From Prostheceraeus crozeri (taxonomy: Eukaryota; Platyhelminthes; Polycladida; Euryleptidae), in assembly GCA_907163375.1 (NCBI GenBank), contig CAJQUW010006322.1, positions 310,001-374,000 of the forward strand: 64,000 bases of DNA. Direction: 5' to 3'. Positions 9,735 to 18,361 of this stretch are shown piece after piece. Numbering within the stretch: position 1 is the first letter of the stretch; every line of letters starts with the position of its first letter. A program made the position numbers and the translations under genes. The notes under the pieces were generated by a model. That model searched no databases, was not told the origin of the DNA, and saw only the letters and a list, made by a program, of their open reading frames with translations.

Positions 9735-10265
9735 ATGCCTATAATTTATAAACACAATCTTAAACATTTTGCTTCAAATAATAAAATAGCGCATGAACCA
9801 TCTATAAATTCTGTTTACCATTATGACAGTGTAGAAACAATTCAAAAAGAAGGGGCTGGCATCTTTTCTGGCATAGGAAGTATCATTAACTTAATTAAAA
9901 ATAATAAAGATTCGATTACATCTGCTGCAAAAGGAGCAGCTGCTATAGGTAGTACAGCTAGTGCAATATCAAATGCTGTTAAGTCTCAAAACAAATTAAA
10001 ACAACTAAAAGCTGTTCGTAAACTTAGGAATGATTCTGAAAAGCTAAAAAAATTAAAAAAACTTTCAGAGGAAACAAAAAATAAAATTGCTAACATAGCT
10101 GTTGGGGAAATCTTGAGGAGCGGAGCTCCGTCTGATAGTAAACATAAGAAGAAATCAGGCGTAGCCATAAAACGTTCAATTGAAGAAATAAGAGGTAATG
10201 GCGTGAGCAGCAACCTTCGGTATAACCAGCAAAGCTGTAGCGGAGCTGGTCTAGCAAAATTCTAA
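9735..10265 (+). CDS. Adenovirus core (pX/pVI)-like basic virion protein
   Basis: The frame has 176 codons. An amphipathic glycine-rich stretch (GAGIFSGIGSIINLIKNN, about residues 40 to 57) is followed by an Ala/Ser-rich helix (AAKGAAAIGSTASAISNAV). A strongly basic region (KLKQLKAVRKLRNDSEKLKKLKKL) comes next. This order, a membrane-active glycine segment followed by a basic DNA-binding segment, is that of adintovirus and adenovirus minor core proteins. The last third carries several GC-rich stem-loops (10117 to 10249), so its natural C terminus may have been altered. It lies between the fibre-like gene and the major capsid gene on the same strand. Confidence 0.55.
   Translation: MPIIYKHNLKHFASNNKIAHEPSINSVYHYDSVETIQKEGAGIFSGIGSIINLIKNNKDSITSAAKGAAAIGSTASAISNAVKSQNKLKQLKAVRKLRNDSEKLKKLKKLSEETKNKIANIAVGEILRSGAPSDSKHKKKSGVAIKRSIEEIRGNGVSSNLRYNQQSCSGAGLAKF
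10117..10249. repeat. Cluster of GC-rich stem-loops in the core-like gene
   Basis: GGAGC-GGA-GCTCC is at 10117 to 10129, GGC-GTA-GCC at 10158 to 10166, ACC-TTC-GGT at 10213 to 10221 and CAGC-AAA-GCTG at 10227 to 10237. AGC-GGA-GCT at 10239 to 10247 completes an outer CCAGC...GCTGG pair (10226 to 10249). All have 3-nt loops. The frame stays open through all of them. Confidence 0.75.
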
Positions 10266-10360
10266 AATATATTTTTTAGTAAAATTTTTTAGCAAAATTT
10301 TTTTAGTAATATTGTTTCTGTGTGTGAGAAAAACAAAAAGTCAAATTATTTTTTATAAAA

Positions 10361-11695
10361 ATGTCTTCGCTTATCGAAAATAAATTTAGATTAGACGATC
10401 CTCCGTTCGTCAGTTACAATCAAAAAAAGAATGACTATATAAGAATTGCTATTAATCCCGGATCTTCCAGTAGAGTAAATACTGGAGGTGATTTAATTTT
10501 TGAAGTTGATAATCAGCAGAGTTATTTATATTTACCTGATTCACTTTTACACTGTGAATATTCTTTATATAGTGATGCCAATTTTACAACGCCATTACCA
10601 GATACCGATAATATTGCATTAGAGAATAATTTTTTCCAAAATTATTTACAGAAATGCGTTTAGATGTTGCAACTCAAAATATAGAAACAATAAGTGATTC
10701 TCCAGGTGTAATTGATACAATGCTTAGATTTGTAACAATTGGTGAAAATAATAAAAAGTATGAAATCGAAGGTTGGTTTCCTGATACTAATGATGGTATA
10801 ATTGTTGATGATTTAACTCAGTGCTGGAACAGATGCCGCACGAATTGCGAAAGATGTAGAAAATATTGCAAAACATTTAAATAAAACAAACAATACTGCA
10901 TATAAAGAAAGTCGTGAATTTAACAAGAAAAGTAAACAGACAGTAAATTGGTCATTGTCTCCACTATTCGGATATTTAGATTATGACAAAATATCATATC
11001 AATAAAAATTTAAATTAATAATTCATCGTACAACAAATAATGAATTAATCTTGTTTGGTAAGACTGGAAAAAAAGCATATTTAAAAATTGATAGACTTGA
11101 ATGGTGGATTAAGCATATTACTCCTAGTTTAGAGGTCGAATTAGCTATTGCAAAAAGATTAAATACTAACAAACCAATTCCAGTAAATTTTCTAAAGCGT
11201 ACTGCTAGTTCAGTAACTTTTTCAGAGCAAAGATTTAACTGGCATTTTACTAGAACTTCGAATACTCCAAGATATTTATTACTAACTTTTCAAAGAAATA
11301 ATTCTCCAAGTTTTGATAAGAACAACAATCTTTTTCATATTAATACAATTCGAAGTTTACAAGTTTCATTAAATCAAACCCGATATCCAATTGATCCATT
11401 AAGATTTGATGATACCAATAATCAATTTATGGAAGGATATGATTCTTATCGAAATCTTTGTATAGAATTTGGAGTTGAACCACAATTAACTCCTGGAGAT
11501 TGGAGACATTTATATCCTGTTTTCTGTTTCGATTTAAGTGCACAATCTGAAGATATTATCAAGACTGGTTGTGATGTAACAATTAATATTGAAAAGAAAG
11601 ATTCCACAACTTCATTGATGGCTTATGGTTTATTGCTAGAAGATGTAAAATATTCTATTGAAATTCTTAATGGAAAGATGGTAAGGATAGGTTAA
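10361..11695 (+). pseudogene. Polinton major capsid protein (double jelly-roll, PX-like)
   Basis: The N-terminal part has the motifs DYIRIAINPGSSSRVNTGG and SYLYLPDSLLHCEYSLY, the conserved first strands of the hexon-like capsid protein. The C-terminal part shows EWWIKHITPSLEVELAIAKRL, RSLQVSLNQTRYP, GDWRHLYPVFCFDLSAQ and a final AYGLLLEDVKYSIEI. The last string is one of the best-conserved features of Polinton and adintovirus major capsids. The protein would build the icosahedral shell. The region is broken, with about three breaks, in an otherwise readable gene. It lies in the plus-strand virion block between the core-like and PLA2-integrase genes. Confidence 0.85.
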
Positions 11696-11818
11696 TTAAA
11701 ATTTTTGGTAACTTAAAATTTATTCATAACCAGAAAAGATTAAAAATTCTTAACTTAAAAATTTTTCATAACTACAATAGATTAAAATTTTTCCTAACTT
11801 AAAATTTTTTTATTAAAA

Positions 11819-11929
11819 ATGTCGGAAGCGAAAAGTAATAATAATAAAACTGTTGAATTAAAATTACGTAACATTGTTGACAAAAATACACCTAAAACTA
11901 TTACGATTAACAAAAAAAGTATTACATAA
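11819..11929 (+). CDS. Small ORF, 36 residues, unrecognised
   Basis: ATG at 11819 and TAA at 11927 enclose a basic, Lys/Asn-rich peptide beginning MSEAKSNNN. It follows the major capsid gene across an A/T-rich spacer with three ACTTAAAATTTTT-type repeats and ends just upstream of the next ORF at 11938. It could be a real small virion peptide or chance; I recognise no motif. Confidence 0.3.
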   Translation: MSEAKSNNNKTVELKLRNIVDKNTPKTITINKKSIT

Positions 11930-11937
11930 GTAAACCA

Positions 11938-12300
11938 ATGATAGAGAATATTCAATTACAAGAAGAAAAGAATGGCGGGATTCTCCCATTAATTCCACTA
12001 ATAATAGATGGCATAGCAGCTGCAGGAAGTGTTGCAGGCGGGACAGCTGGTATTGTCCAAGCAGTAAATAAAAATAAATCAGAGAAAGCAGCATTAGAAG
12101 AACAAAAACGTCATAATAGAGAGTTAGAGAAAGTTGCTAGGGAAGAAGGAATAGTTAATAATTTTATTAGTAAATTAAATTTAGTTGATGAAGGCAAACG
12201 AGTCCTTAAAAATATTCTCCACAATGTTGATGATTTAATAGAAATTAAAGAAACAAAAGATGGTTCTGGAATATATCTAAGTCTTAGTATGATTCGGTAA
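11938..12300 (+). CDS. Small adenovirus pVI-like membrane-active virion protein
   Basis: The frame has 120 codons. A hydrophobic glycine/alanine segment GGILPLIPLIIDGIAAAGSV (about residues 13 to 32) is followed by a charged helix (NKNKSEKAALEEQKRHNRELEKV). The C terminus ends in GSGIYLSLSMIR. Proteins with GG-x-LPL at the front and a terminal G-x-G-(I/L)-Y-L motif are recurrent in Polintons and adintoviruses and have been compared with adenovirus pVI/pX. That family disrupts membranes and links capsid to core. Here it sits immediately upstream of a PLA2 domain, another membrane-entry function, so the two probably act together at entry. Confidence 0.55.
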   Translation: MIENIQLQEEKNGGILPLIPLIIDGIAAAGSVAGGTAGIVQAVNKNKSEKAALEEQKRHNRELEKVAREEGIVNNFISKLNLVDEGKRVLKNILHNVDDLIEIKETKDGSGIYLSLSMIR

Positions 12301-12327
12301 AACAATTATTTTATTTCATCTTTTAAA

Positions 12328-13619
12328 ATGAATTCTACAAATTCCGAAAATTTAATTAAATTAAAATTTGCTAATTTAGATTTATTGAATTATCTATTAA
12401 ACAAAAATAAAAACTTAAATTGTAAAATTTATGAAGGTAACGACATACAAAAAACATTAGAAAACTTTCCTGGATTTATTTGGAGTAAATATTTGAAAGA
12501 AAAACATCTTCCTGGTCATTCATATACCGGTCCAGGAACTCGATTAGATATAAGACTAGATGAGAATAATAATCCCAAACCAGGTGAAGAACCAATAAAT
12601 AGAGTAGATGCCGCCGCTTATAGACATGATTTAGCTTATCGAAATCATGACCTAAGATCTCGTCATGCAGCAGATAAGAAGATGATTCAAGAATTAGATA
12701 GTATTCAAAATCCTACATTTAGAGAAAAAATTGAAAGAATGTTTGTTAAGAAAGCTTTACAAGCTAAAATATTATTCGGTCAGGGTTTAAATGAAACGAC
12801 AGCAAAGCTGTCTGAGAGCAACGCTCGAACCTACGCGTCCGAAATCCACAAGGAATACAGAAGGCCTAAATATTTATTGAAAGTAAAAGTATTTAATAAA
12901 GATGATATTTGGAGTGCTGATCTTATTCATATGCCGAATGAAAGGGACTACAAATACGCATTGACCGTTATAGATTTATATACACGATACGCTTGGGTAA
13001 AGCCTCTAAAAAATAAAAGTGGTCTATCAGTTAAATATGCGTTTGAAGAAATCTTTAAAGAAACTAACAGAAAGCCAAAAAATTGTTTGTTGACAAAGGG
13101 TCGGAATTTTATAACCGAAACGTTCAGCCACTATTTGAAACTGTTTATTCAACTGAAAATGCAGGGAAGGCCGTAGTGATAGAAAGATTCAATCGGACGT
13201 TAAAAAATAAATTATTCAAGAAATTTACTGAGCAAAGAAATCAGAAATGGTTGAAGATATTACCAGGAATTGTAGAGCAGTACAATAATAAAGTTCATTC
13301 AGGTATTGAAGAAACCCCAAAGAATGCTTCTGACGACCCTGATTTAATACGAAAGAAAATATTCAAGAATAATTATTCAAATGAGAGTAATCCGAATTTG
13401 CAGAAACTTAAGCCGAAATTTAAAATTGGAGATAGAGTTAGAACATTTAAGTATAAGAATAAATTTGAAAAGGGCTTCGTCGGATACTGGACTAAAGAAA
13501 TATTTGAAGTTTGTAAAATAAACCAAACTTATCCGATTACTTATGAAATCAAAGATTTAGATAATGAGGATATCAGAGGCCGATTTTATCAAAATGAATT
13601 ACAACGAAGTGATTTTTAA
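12328..13619 (+). pseudogene. Parvovirus-type phospholipase A2 domain joined to Polinton RVE integrase
   Basis: The N-terminal 150 residues hold the parvoviral VP1u signature: calcium loop YTGPGTRL and catalytic DAAAYRHDLAY with the HD pair. This enzyme opens endosomal membranes during virus entry. Without a stop in between, the frame passes a GC-rich double hairpin (12798 to 12826) and enters the integrase catalytic core, EYRRPKY then DIWSADLIHM, LTVIDLYTRYAWVKPL, and later GSEFYN and VIERFNRTLKNK with the final acidic residue. Integrase C-terminal motifs (FKIGDRVR, GYWTKEIFEV) follow. The usual N-terminal integrase domain is not seen; PLA2 takes its place. The region is broken, with about one break. 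Its stop codon overlaps that of the convergent protease gene in a shared TTAA (13616 to 13619). Confidence 0.85.
12798..12826. repeat. Double hairpin at the PLA2-integrase junction
   Basis: GACAGC-AAA-GCTGTC (12798 to 12812) and GAGC-AAC-GCTC (12816 to 12826) are separated by three bases. This is the same two-stem architecture as the 28-bp element in the polymerase gene but a different sequence. It sits exactly between the two domains and keeps the frame open. Confidence 0.85.
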
Positions 13620-14089
13620 TTATCATTATCATTGTTATTATTAATCAATTCTAACATAATATCAAGAAATGGTACTCCTTTTTGTAATTTATACAAAACA
13701 TAAAGACATAATTGACCACAGTAAGGTGTTCCTGGTTTTTGAATTTGAAATGTATTATAAGTTCCATTGCAAAGTAATTTTTTAACTTCTTTTGTAGGTG
13801 GAAGTCCATAAGAGTCAAAATAGTAATTATCTCCATTTTTATTAGACATACCTGCAGACCAATGTACACCTTTTTGATCTGACGTATGAAGATTTGTTAT
13901 GAAATTTATAGTTGGAACTTTGTTCCGGGAACTGAAGGTTCCTGTTGGCCTATTTTTTAGGAATTGTAATTCGTCTCTCATCAATATTTAAAAATTCTTT
14001 ATTCCCAATTGATTTGCGATTTTCTTTAGATCAAAATTCGTTGTTGTTTGTGTTCCATATAATTTTAAAAACTCATTTATGTTGCTCAT
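13616..14089 (-). pseudogene. Adenain-type cysteine protease (C5 family) of the Polinton
   Basis: On the minus strand the region starts MSNINEFLKLYGTQTTTNFDL. It later shows HWSAGM (catalytic His), YYFDSYGLPP (acidic residue), and TPYCGQLCLYVLY, where the Gln and Cys form the oxyanion-hole and nucleophile box typical of adenovirus protease. This enzyme matures capsid proteins. The length is about 155 codons, short next to adenovirus (about 204) but usual for Polintons. It is broken, with about one break. A double hairpin (13914 to 13942) lies within the coding. It is the last gene before the element's right end and converges on the integrase gene. Confidence 0.88.
13914..13942. repeat. Overlapping double hairpin in the protease gene
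   Basis: GGAAC-TTT-GTTCC (13914 to 13926) and GGAAC-tgaag-GTTCC (13928 to 13942) lie side by side. The inner GTTCC and GGAAC can also pair with each other. It is GC-rich against an AT-rich background and read in frame. Confidence 0.75.
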
Positions 14090-14275
14090 TTTATAATAAA
14101 AAAATTTCTTATAGGGACCCCTAGAAGTCAGAAGTGGGGGGGTATTGATTTAAAACTGTCCCATAATGATGACTTTCCTTACTACTTATTCGATTTTGAA
14201 ATGATTTAATTTAATCTAGATTAAAACGTTACATTGTAAAAAATCGGTTTATTAGCAGAGTTAGTGTCTCGCACA

Positions 14276-14447
14276 TCTTTTATTAACTGCAATTCATTTC
14301 TCATCAATAGGTGTAAATTCTTTATTCCAATTGATTAGCGATCTTATTTAAATCGAAATTCGTAGTTGTTTGTTTGTCGTATATTTTTAGCAACTCAGTC
14401 AGACCAAAAGCTCTGGGAGATAACTCAGTCAGATTTTCGCCATTCAT
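14276..14447 (-). pseudogene. Second, diverged Polinton protease fragment
   Basis: On the minus strand this stretch reads LLKIYDKQTTTNFDLNKIANQLE, close to the first protease's FLKLYGTQTTTNFDLKKIANQLG, and at the DNA level about 110 bases align with 13975 to 14075. It is a fragment of another, related element or a diverged duplicate of the right end. It is too short to carry catalytic residues. Confidence 0.7.
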
Positions 14448-14963
14448 TTTTAATGAAGAAAATCTATTTCATGAATTTTTATCAAAGGAATTGTTTGCTA
14501 GTATGAATCGTAGATAAGCAATTGAATTTTTTGTATACTCCAGTATACATCTACTGCCCAATACCGATGCAATCGTACATGTTATGAGGATAAAAAAACT
14601 ACTCTTCATTCCACGAAAAATATCCTTTTTGGGAAGACATGCATCTTAATGCGCATTTTATATAGTTTCTGCAGAAGAAGTCGATAATCTTAGTTTGTTT
14701 CGCTTGACTTGCTTTGACGTTGAACATTGAAGTGGTAGCAGCTGCGGCTTGTGGCAGACAATAGCGCCATATGCGGGTATGCTTTAGTCGCTTCGCTGGG
14801 GCAAAGGTCATAAAGATTCTCTATCTCAGAAACAGCTGCTGCCATTATTCCACGTATTACAATATCATTCTTACTGTGTGCATTCATTCTGTGAGCGTTC
14901 TACGAGACTGTGACTGTTTACAATTTATCTGAGACCTAAACATCGAAGCTGTGTCAAAAATGA
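14448..14963. other. No supported gene
   Basis: Composition shifts here from AT-rich element to host-like DNA with about 40% GC. Two short overlapping minus-strand frames exist but show no family pattern and no splice context that I can support. Confidence 0.5.
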
Positions 14964-15632
14964 GTGCTTCTATTCATCGCGAATTCCTCAAATTCCATCA
15001 AAGATGAGAAGAAAGATTTTTTCAAAACTCTTATTGTAAATCATGAATTCTATTTTCAAAAGAAGATAAAACCAGAAAAAGAAGACAAGAAAAATGAGAT
15101 TTTTTCTGAAATAAGAAACTCATTTTCATCAGGACAACTAATCCAACGACAGCTCGACGTGAGTGCACATGCGACATGCACTATCCAAAACTCTGTTACA
15201 ACCCTACATTCTCTAATTTATCAAGAAAAAGTACACAATAATTCTTCCTTATCAATTGCTATTTGCCAAGGATTTGTGATATCTAAATTAAAATCAATGG
15301 AACATTTATCAATGGTAGCCTTTACTCAAAAGTTGGAGAGTGAATATAACATTAAAATCTCAAGAAGGTATGTAACGTTTTTGATAAAATTATATCGCCT
15401 TTCTCAAGCTAACACAAAACTTCAAACATGTACTTTAAGTATATTCTTTGTTTTCAAAAACTTTAAGTATTTTGAAGATGATTTTGAATTTGAAAAAGAG
15501 GAACAGTTGCTTCAAATTAGCTCAGGGATATTTTCTTCCCAAGAATCCAATCAGACATCTGATATGTCAACTGGACTAACGCAGCTATTAGAGACACAAC
15601 ATATACAGGAGCGCCAAACACAAAATGAGTAG
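14964..15632 (+). CDS. Unrecognised 222-codon ORF with its own 3' tail
   Basis: I do not recognise this protein. The frame opens with hydrophobic residues, has a Lys/Glu-rich stretch (residues 30 to 55), then a patterned helical core (AICQGFVISKLKSMEHLSMVAFTQKLESEYNIKISRRYVTFLIKLYRLSQ, residues about 93 to 142). That core looks like a helix-turn-helix or small globular domain rather than random sequence. The C terminus is Ser/Gln/Thr-rich (SSQESNQTSDMSTGLTQLLETQ). The frame is followed by three copies of a roughly 125-bp repeat, then AATAAA and ten A residues, so a transcript or retroposed copy is plausible. It lies next to the Polinton remnant and could be element-derived. No intron signals are evident. 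Confidence 0.4.
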   Translation: MLLFIANSSNSIKDEKKDFFKTLIVNHEFYFQKKIKPEKEDKKNEIFSEIRNSFSSGQLIQRQLDVSAHATCTIQNSVTTLHSLIYQEKVHNNSSLSIAICQGFVISKLKSMEHLSMVAFTQKLESEYNIKISRRYVTFLIKLYRLSQANTKLQTCTLSIFFVFKNFKYFEDDFEFEKEEQLLQISSGIFSSQESNQTSDMSTGLTQLLETQHIQERQTQNE

Positions 15633-15637
15633 TATGT

Positions 15638-15985
15638 ATTGACAATCATTTTATGTAACAGAATAGAAAAATGGGAATGCTATTCGCAGCTTATAAATGA
15701 AACAGTGTTTGCTTTTTCTTATATTGTAAGACTTTGCTATATTATGTGAGTAGCATGCATTAATATTTTATTTTGTGAGACGGAAAAAGAGAATGGGAAT
15801 GAGCATTCGCAGCTTATAAATGTAACATTCTTTATTTTTTCTTATACTGTGTGACTTCTAGCATATTATTTGACGTAGTGTCGTATTGTCAATCATTTTA
15901 TGTAACAATGGAAAAATGGGAATGCCATTCCCAGTTTATGAATGTAACATTTTTCTAGTTGTCATATATTTACTTTGTAATCTAA
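15638..15985. repeat. Three degenerate copies of a ~125-bp tandem repeat
   Basis: Each copy has ATTTTATGTAACA or similar, then GGGAATG, CATTCSCAG and TTATAAATGTAACA, then a TTTCTTATA tract. Starts are near 15638, 15762 and 15889. They form the 3' tail of the preceding ORF. Confidence 0.75.
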
Positions 15986-16005
15986 ACTACTTGTACATAC
16001 ATCTG

Positions 16006-16028
16006 AATAAAATATTTCAAAAAAAAAA
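16006..16028 (+). terminator. Poly(A) signal and A10 tract
   Basis: AATAAA is at 16006 to 16011, eight bases before a run of ten A (16019 to 16028), and follows the repeat-bearing tail of the 222-codon ORF. An A run this close to the signal may mark a retroposed mRNA end rather than a natural cleavage site. Confidence 0.5.
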
Positions 16029-16084
16029 TGTGTTTTTTATTTTGCATTAACCGCTACCTGTTAAAGAAATATTTTTAGTCACAT

Positions 16085-16660
16085 AATTTTAGTTAACTCA
16101 TATTTTAAAAACCTGAAAAATGGATTTAAAAGACGTTTTTAAAATTACCAATTTTTATGATTTTCGGTGTCCTGGAACGGTCATGATTTTAGGGGTAAAA
16201 ATTGTAATTCTCAAATTTGAGATTCTCAACTTTTATGATTTTCGGTGTCCTAGAACGGTCATGATTTTGGGAGCAAAATGTCATAATCACAAATTTGAGA
16301 TTTTGAAAAATTTGAAAAATTGGGTATTTTTAAAAACGGTTTTTTTTCTTCATAACCTGAGAAAATGACCAAAATTCATGAATTTAGTCGTTTTTAAAAA
16401 TACTATTTTTTCAAAAAATGATACTTTTTAAATGGACTAAATTTATGAATTTAGGTCTTAAAAACCTGAAAAAGGGACAAAATTCATTAATTTATGTCGT
16501 TTTTAAAGATACTATTTTTTTGAATTTTATGGTGTCCTGGAACGGTCTAAATTCATGAATTTAGGTCTTAAAAACCTGAAATAATGACATAAATTGATAA
16601 ATTTAGTCGTTTTTAAAGGTGCAAAAAATTGAAAAATGGGGTGTCCTGGAACGGTCTTTT
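16085..16660. repeat. AT-rich repeat field with four copies of a 17-bp GC motif
   Basis: GGTGTCCTGGAACGGTC occurs at 16166, 16244 (one change), 16531 and 16640. Between the copies are AT-rich sub-repeats such as AAACCTGAAA, ATTCATGAATTTA and GTCGTTTTTAAA. The 82-codon ORF here is made of these repeats and is not a gene. Confidence 0.85.
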
Positions 16661-18201
16661 GCCCATTACTGTCATTGCGTATCGAAACACTCAATCAAAA
16701 AGGTCATCTGAGGTCATCCGATGACGTCACATGCTATTTTAAGCCTATTTAAGCCAGTTTTTACCTCTGAAGTCCGTTATTTCTCAATGAAAGTGGCATG
16801 AAAGTGTAATTTTAGCACTTCAGATCAGTCATATTCACATCCTCGGTACTTCTATTATCTCCCACATTTGACATCAACATTAGAATCCATATTATTCTGA
16901 GAAACTTTACCCAATTTTGTTGAGGATAGGTTTTAACTGTTAAAGAGAGCAGGTACAACACCACAAGAAGTGTCACTTGGACCCTGGCATGAAAGATTGG
17001 CTCCATAGATATTGGTTGGAATATGAGATGCGAGCACAACTTTACTAGAAATGCGAGAGTACTTTATTGAAATAGAACAACCTACACGCATTTGATAAAA
17101 GAGGTATCGTACTACTCGGTACAAGCCTTTAAACTAAGAACTTGAATGACTCCCTTAGAGATAAGCCTATCGTGATTGCCACTGCCACAGTAATCTGCTA
17201 AATTTGAATTAGCACACGGTTCCGTTGTGTAAAACAATCTATAAACAGCTCAATCCCCTAACGCTTACGAATATGTTGGATAATTCGAAAATGCACTTCG
17301 GTGTCAAATGTAAAGATGAAAATTGCCACACTTGTCAACACTTTGACAAGTGTAGTAATTGTCATGCTTACGATATATTCACTCGACACCATGTGGGCTA
17401 CCGGTGTGACATTTACTAGTATGTATACCGGTTGGTAGGGCCTACAGGCACCGGCATCGGGTGTGCCTCATACAGTCTAAAGATTTGCCTGGCCATATCC
17501 GGTGTACGGTAGACTAGGCCCGAGTTTTCTATCTTGAGTGAGTATTACATCTATTTGCTGGTTTTTCATTGCGTAAGTCGTAGTCTGACATAGCTATGTA
17601 TAATACCTAAGGGATCCTGGATGTTCAAGTCACAAATATATTTATACTGCTTTCATATGCAATGGGCCAACTGCTCCATGATAGTATGATCGCACTGTGC
17701 ATTCAAATGTTCGCTTGCATGCGAGCCACATGGAGAAACTACATTACTGAATCAACTTAAGCTTGATACAAATCTAATGTATTTAATGCACAAACACCAA
17801 TGGAAAGGTGAGTTGCTCACAAATTCACATGAACACAAGCTTTTAAATGCAAATATTTTCACAAATCTGCGGTCTGGAATTGATAAAGCTACATCAAACT
17901 AAGTACAAATTATCTAGAGACTGTTTGTACTAATTTCATGTAGAGTTGCCATGCAAGTTTAATTGATTTGATTAGAAGACGATATGGATGATGATGTCAT
18001 GTGATAAATATCAAAATTATGAACGATATACTTGAATTGTATAGCTTTTCTGATGTCACAACTGCTATAGCAAGTATACCATGTCTGCAACACACTTAAT
18101 GATCAAAATAGAGCAAATAAATCAGTTTTAAAATCAAAAATTACCGGAAATTTATGGTCAAAAGTAAAAAATCACCGGTAATTATTACCCTTTACATCCC
18201 T
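16661..18201. other. No supported gene
   Basis: This is unique-looking host DNA. A 64-codon Cys/His-rich frame at 17225 to 17419 is discussed under rejected items. No splice-bounded exon or known repeat was seen. Confidence 0.4.
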
Positions 18202-18361
18202 ACATAGCGGAAACCCCACATAGCGGTAACCACACATAGCGGAAACTCCACGTATCGAAAACTCCACGTAGCGGAAACCCCACATAGCGGAAACCTCACA
18301 TAGCGGAAACTCCACGTAGCGGAAACCTCACATAACGGAAACCCCACATAGTGGAAAGGTA
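18202..18361. repeat. Minisatellite, ten copies of a 16-bp unit
   Basis: The unit is ACATAGCGGAAACCCC with variants (ACGTAGCGG..., ACATAACGG..., ...AACTCC). The ten copies are uninterrupted, and three units make 48 bases. The minus-strand frames over it are therefore repetitive and not genes. Confidence 0.92.

Larger units (their letters stand above)
1..14130. mobile_element. Polinton/Maverick (adintovirus-like) fossil, left end outside window
   Basis: This AT-rich block carries the diagnostic Polinton set: protein-primed family B DNA polymerase, RVE integrase, A32-type ATPase, adenain-type cysteine protease, double jelly-roll major capsid and single jelly-roll minor capsid. It also carries a parvovirus-type PLA2 and small adenovirus-like core proteins, as in adintoviruses. 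Genes read outward in blocks: plus 1 to 2.5 kb, minus 2.6 to 8.7 kb, plus 8.9 to 13.6 kb, with the protease on minus at the right end. The left end lies beyond the window. The right end is set only roughly, where protease coding stops, because no terminal inverted repeat can be tested with one end missing. The element is broken, with about ten breaks in 14 kb, yet most motifs are intact. It is therefore a relatively young insertion. Confidence 0.93.

Noticed and set aside
17225-17419. 64-codon frame with C-x4-C-x2-C...C-x2-C and histidines, like a ZZ or FYVE zinc finger
   Set aside because: Cysteine spacing does not fit a named finger, the GTG start is weak, and no splice context was found.
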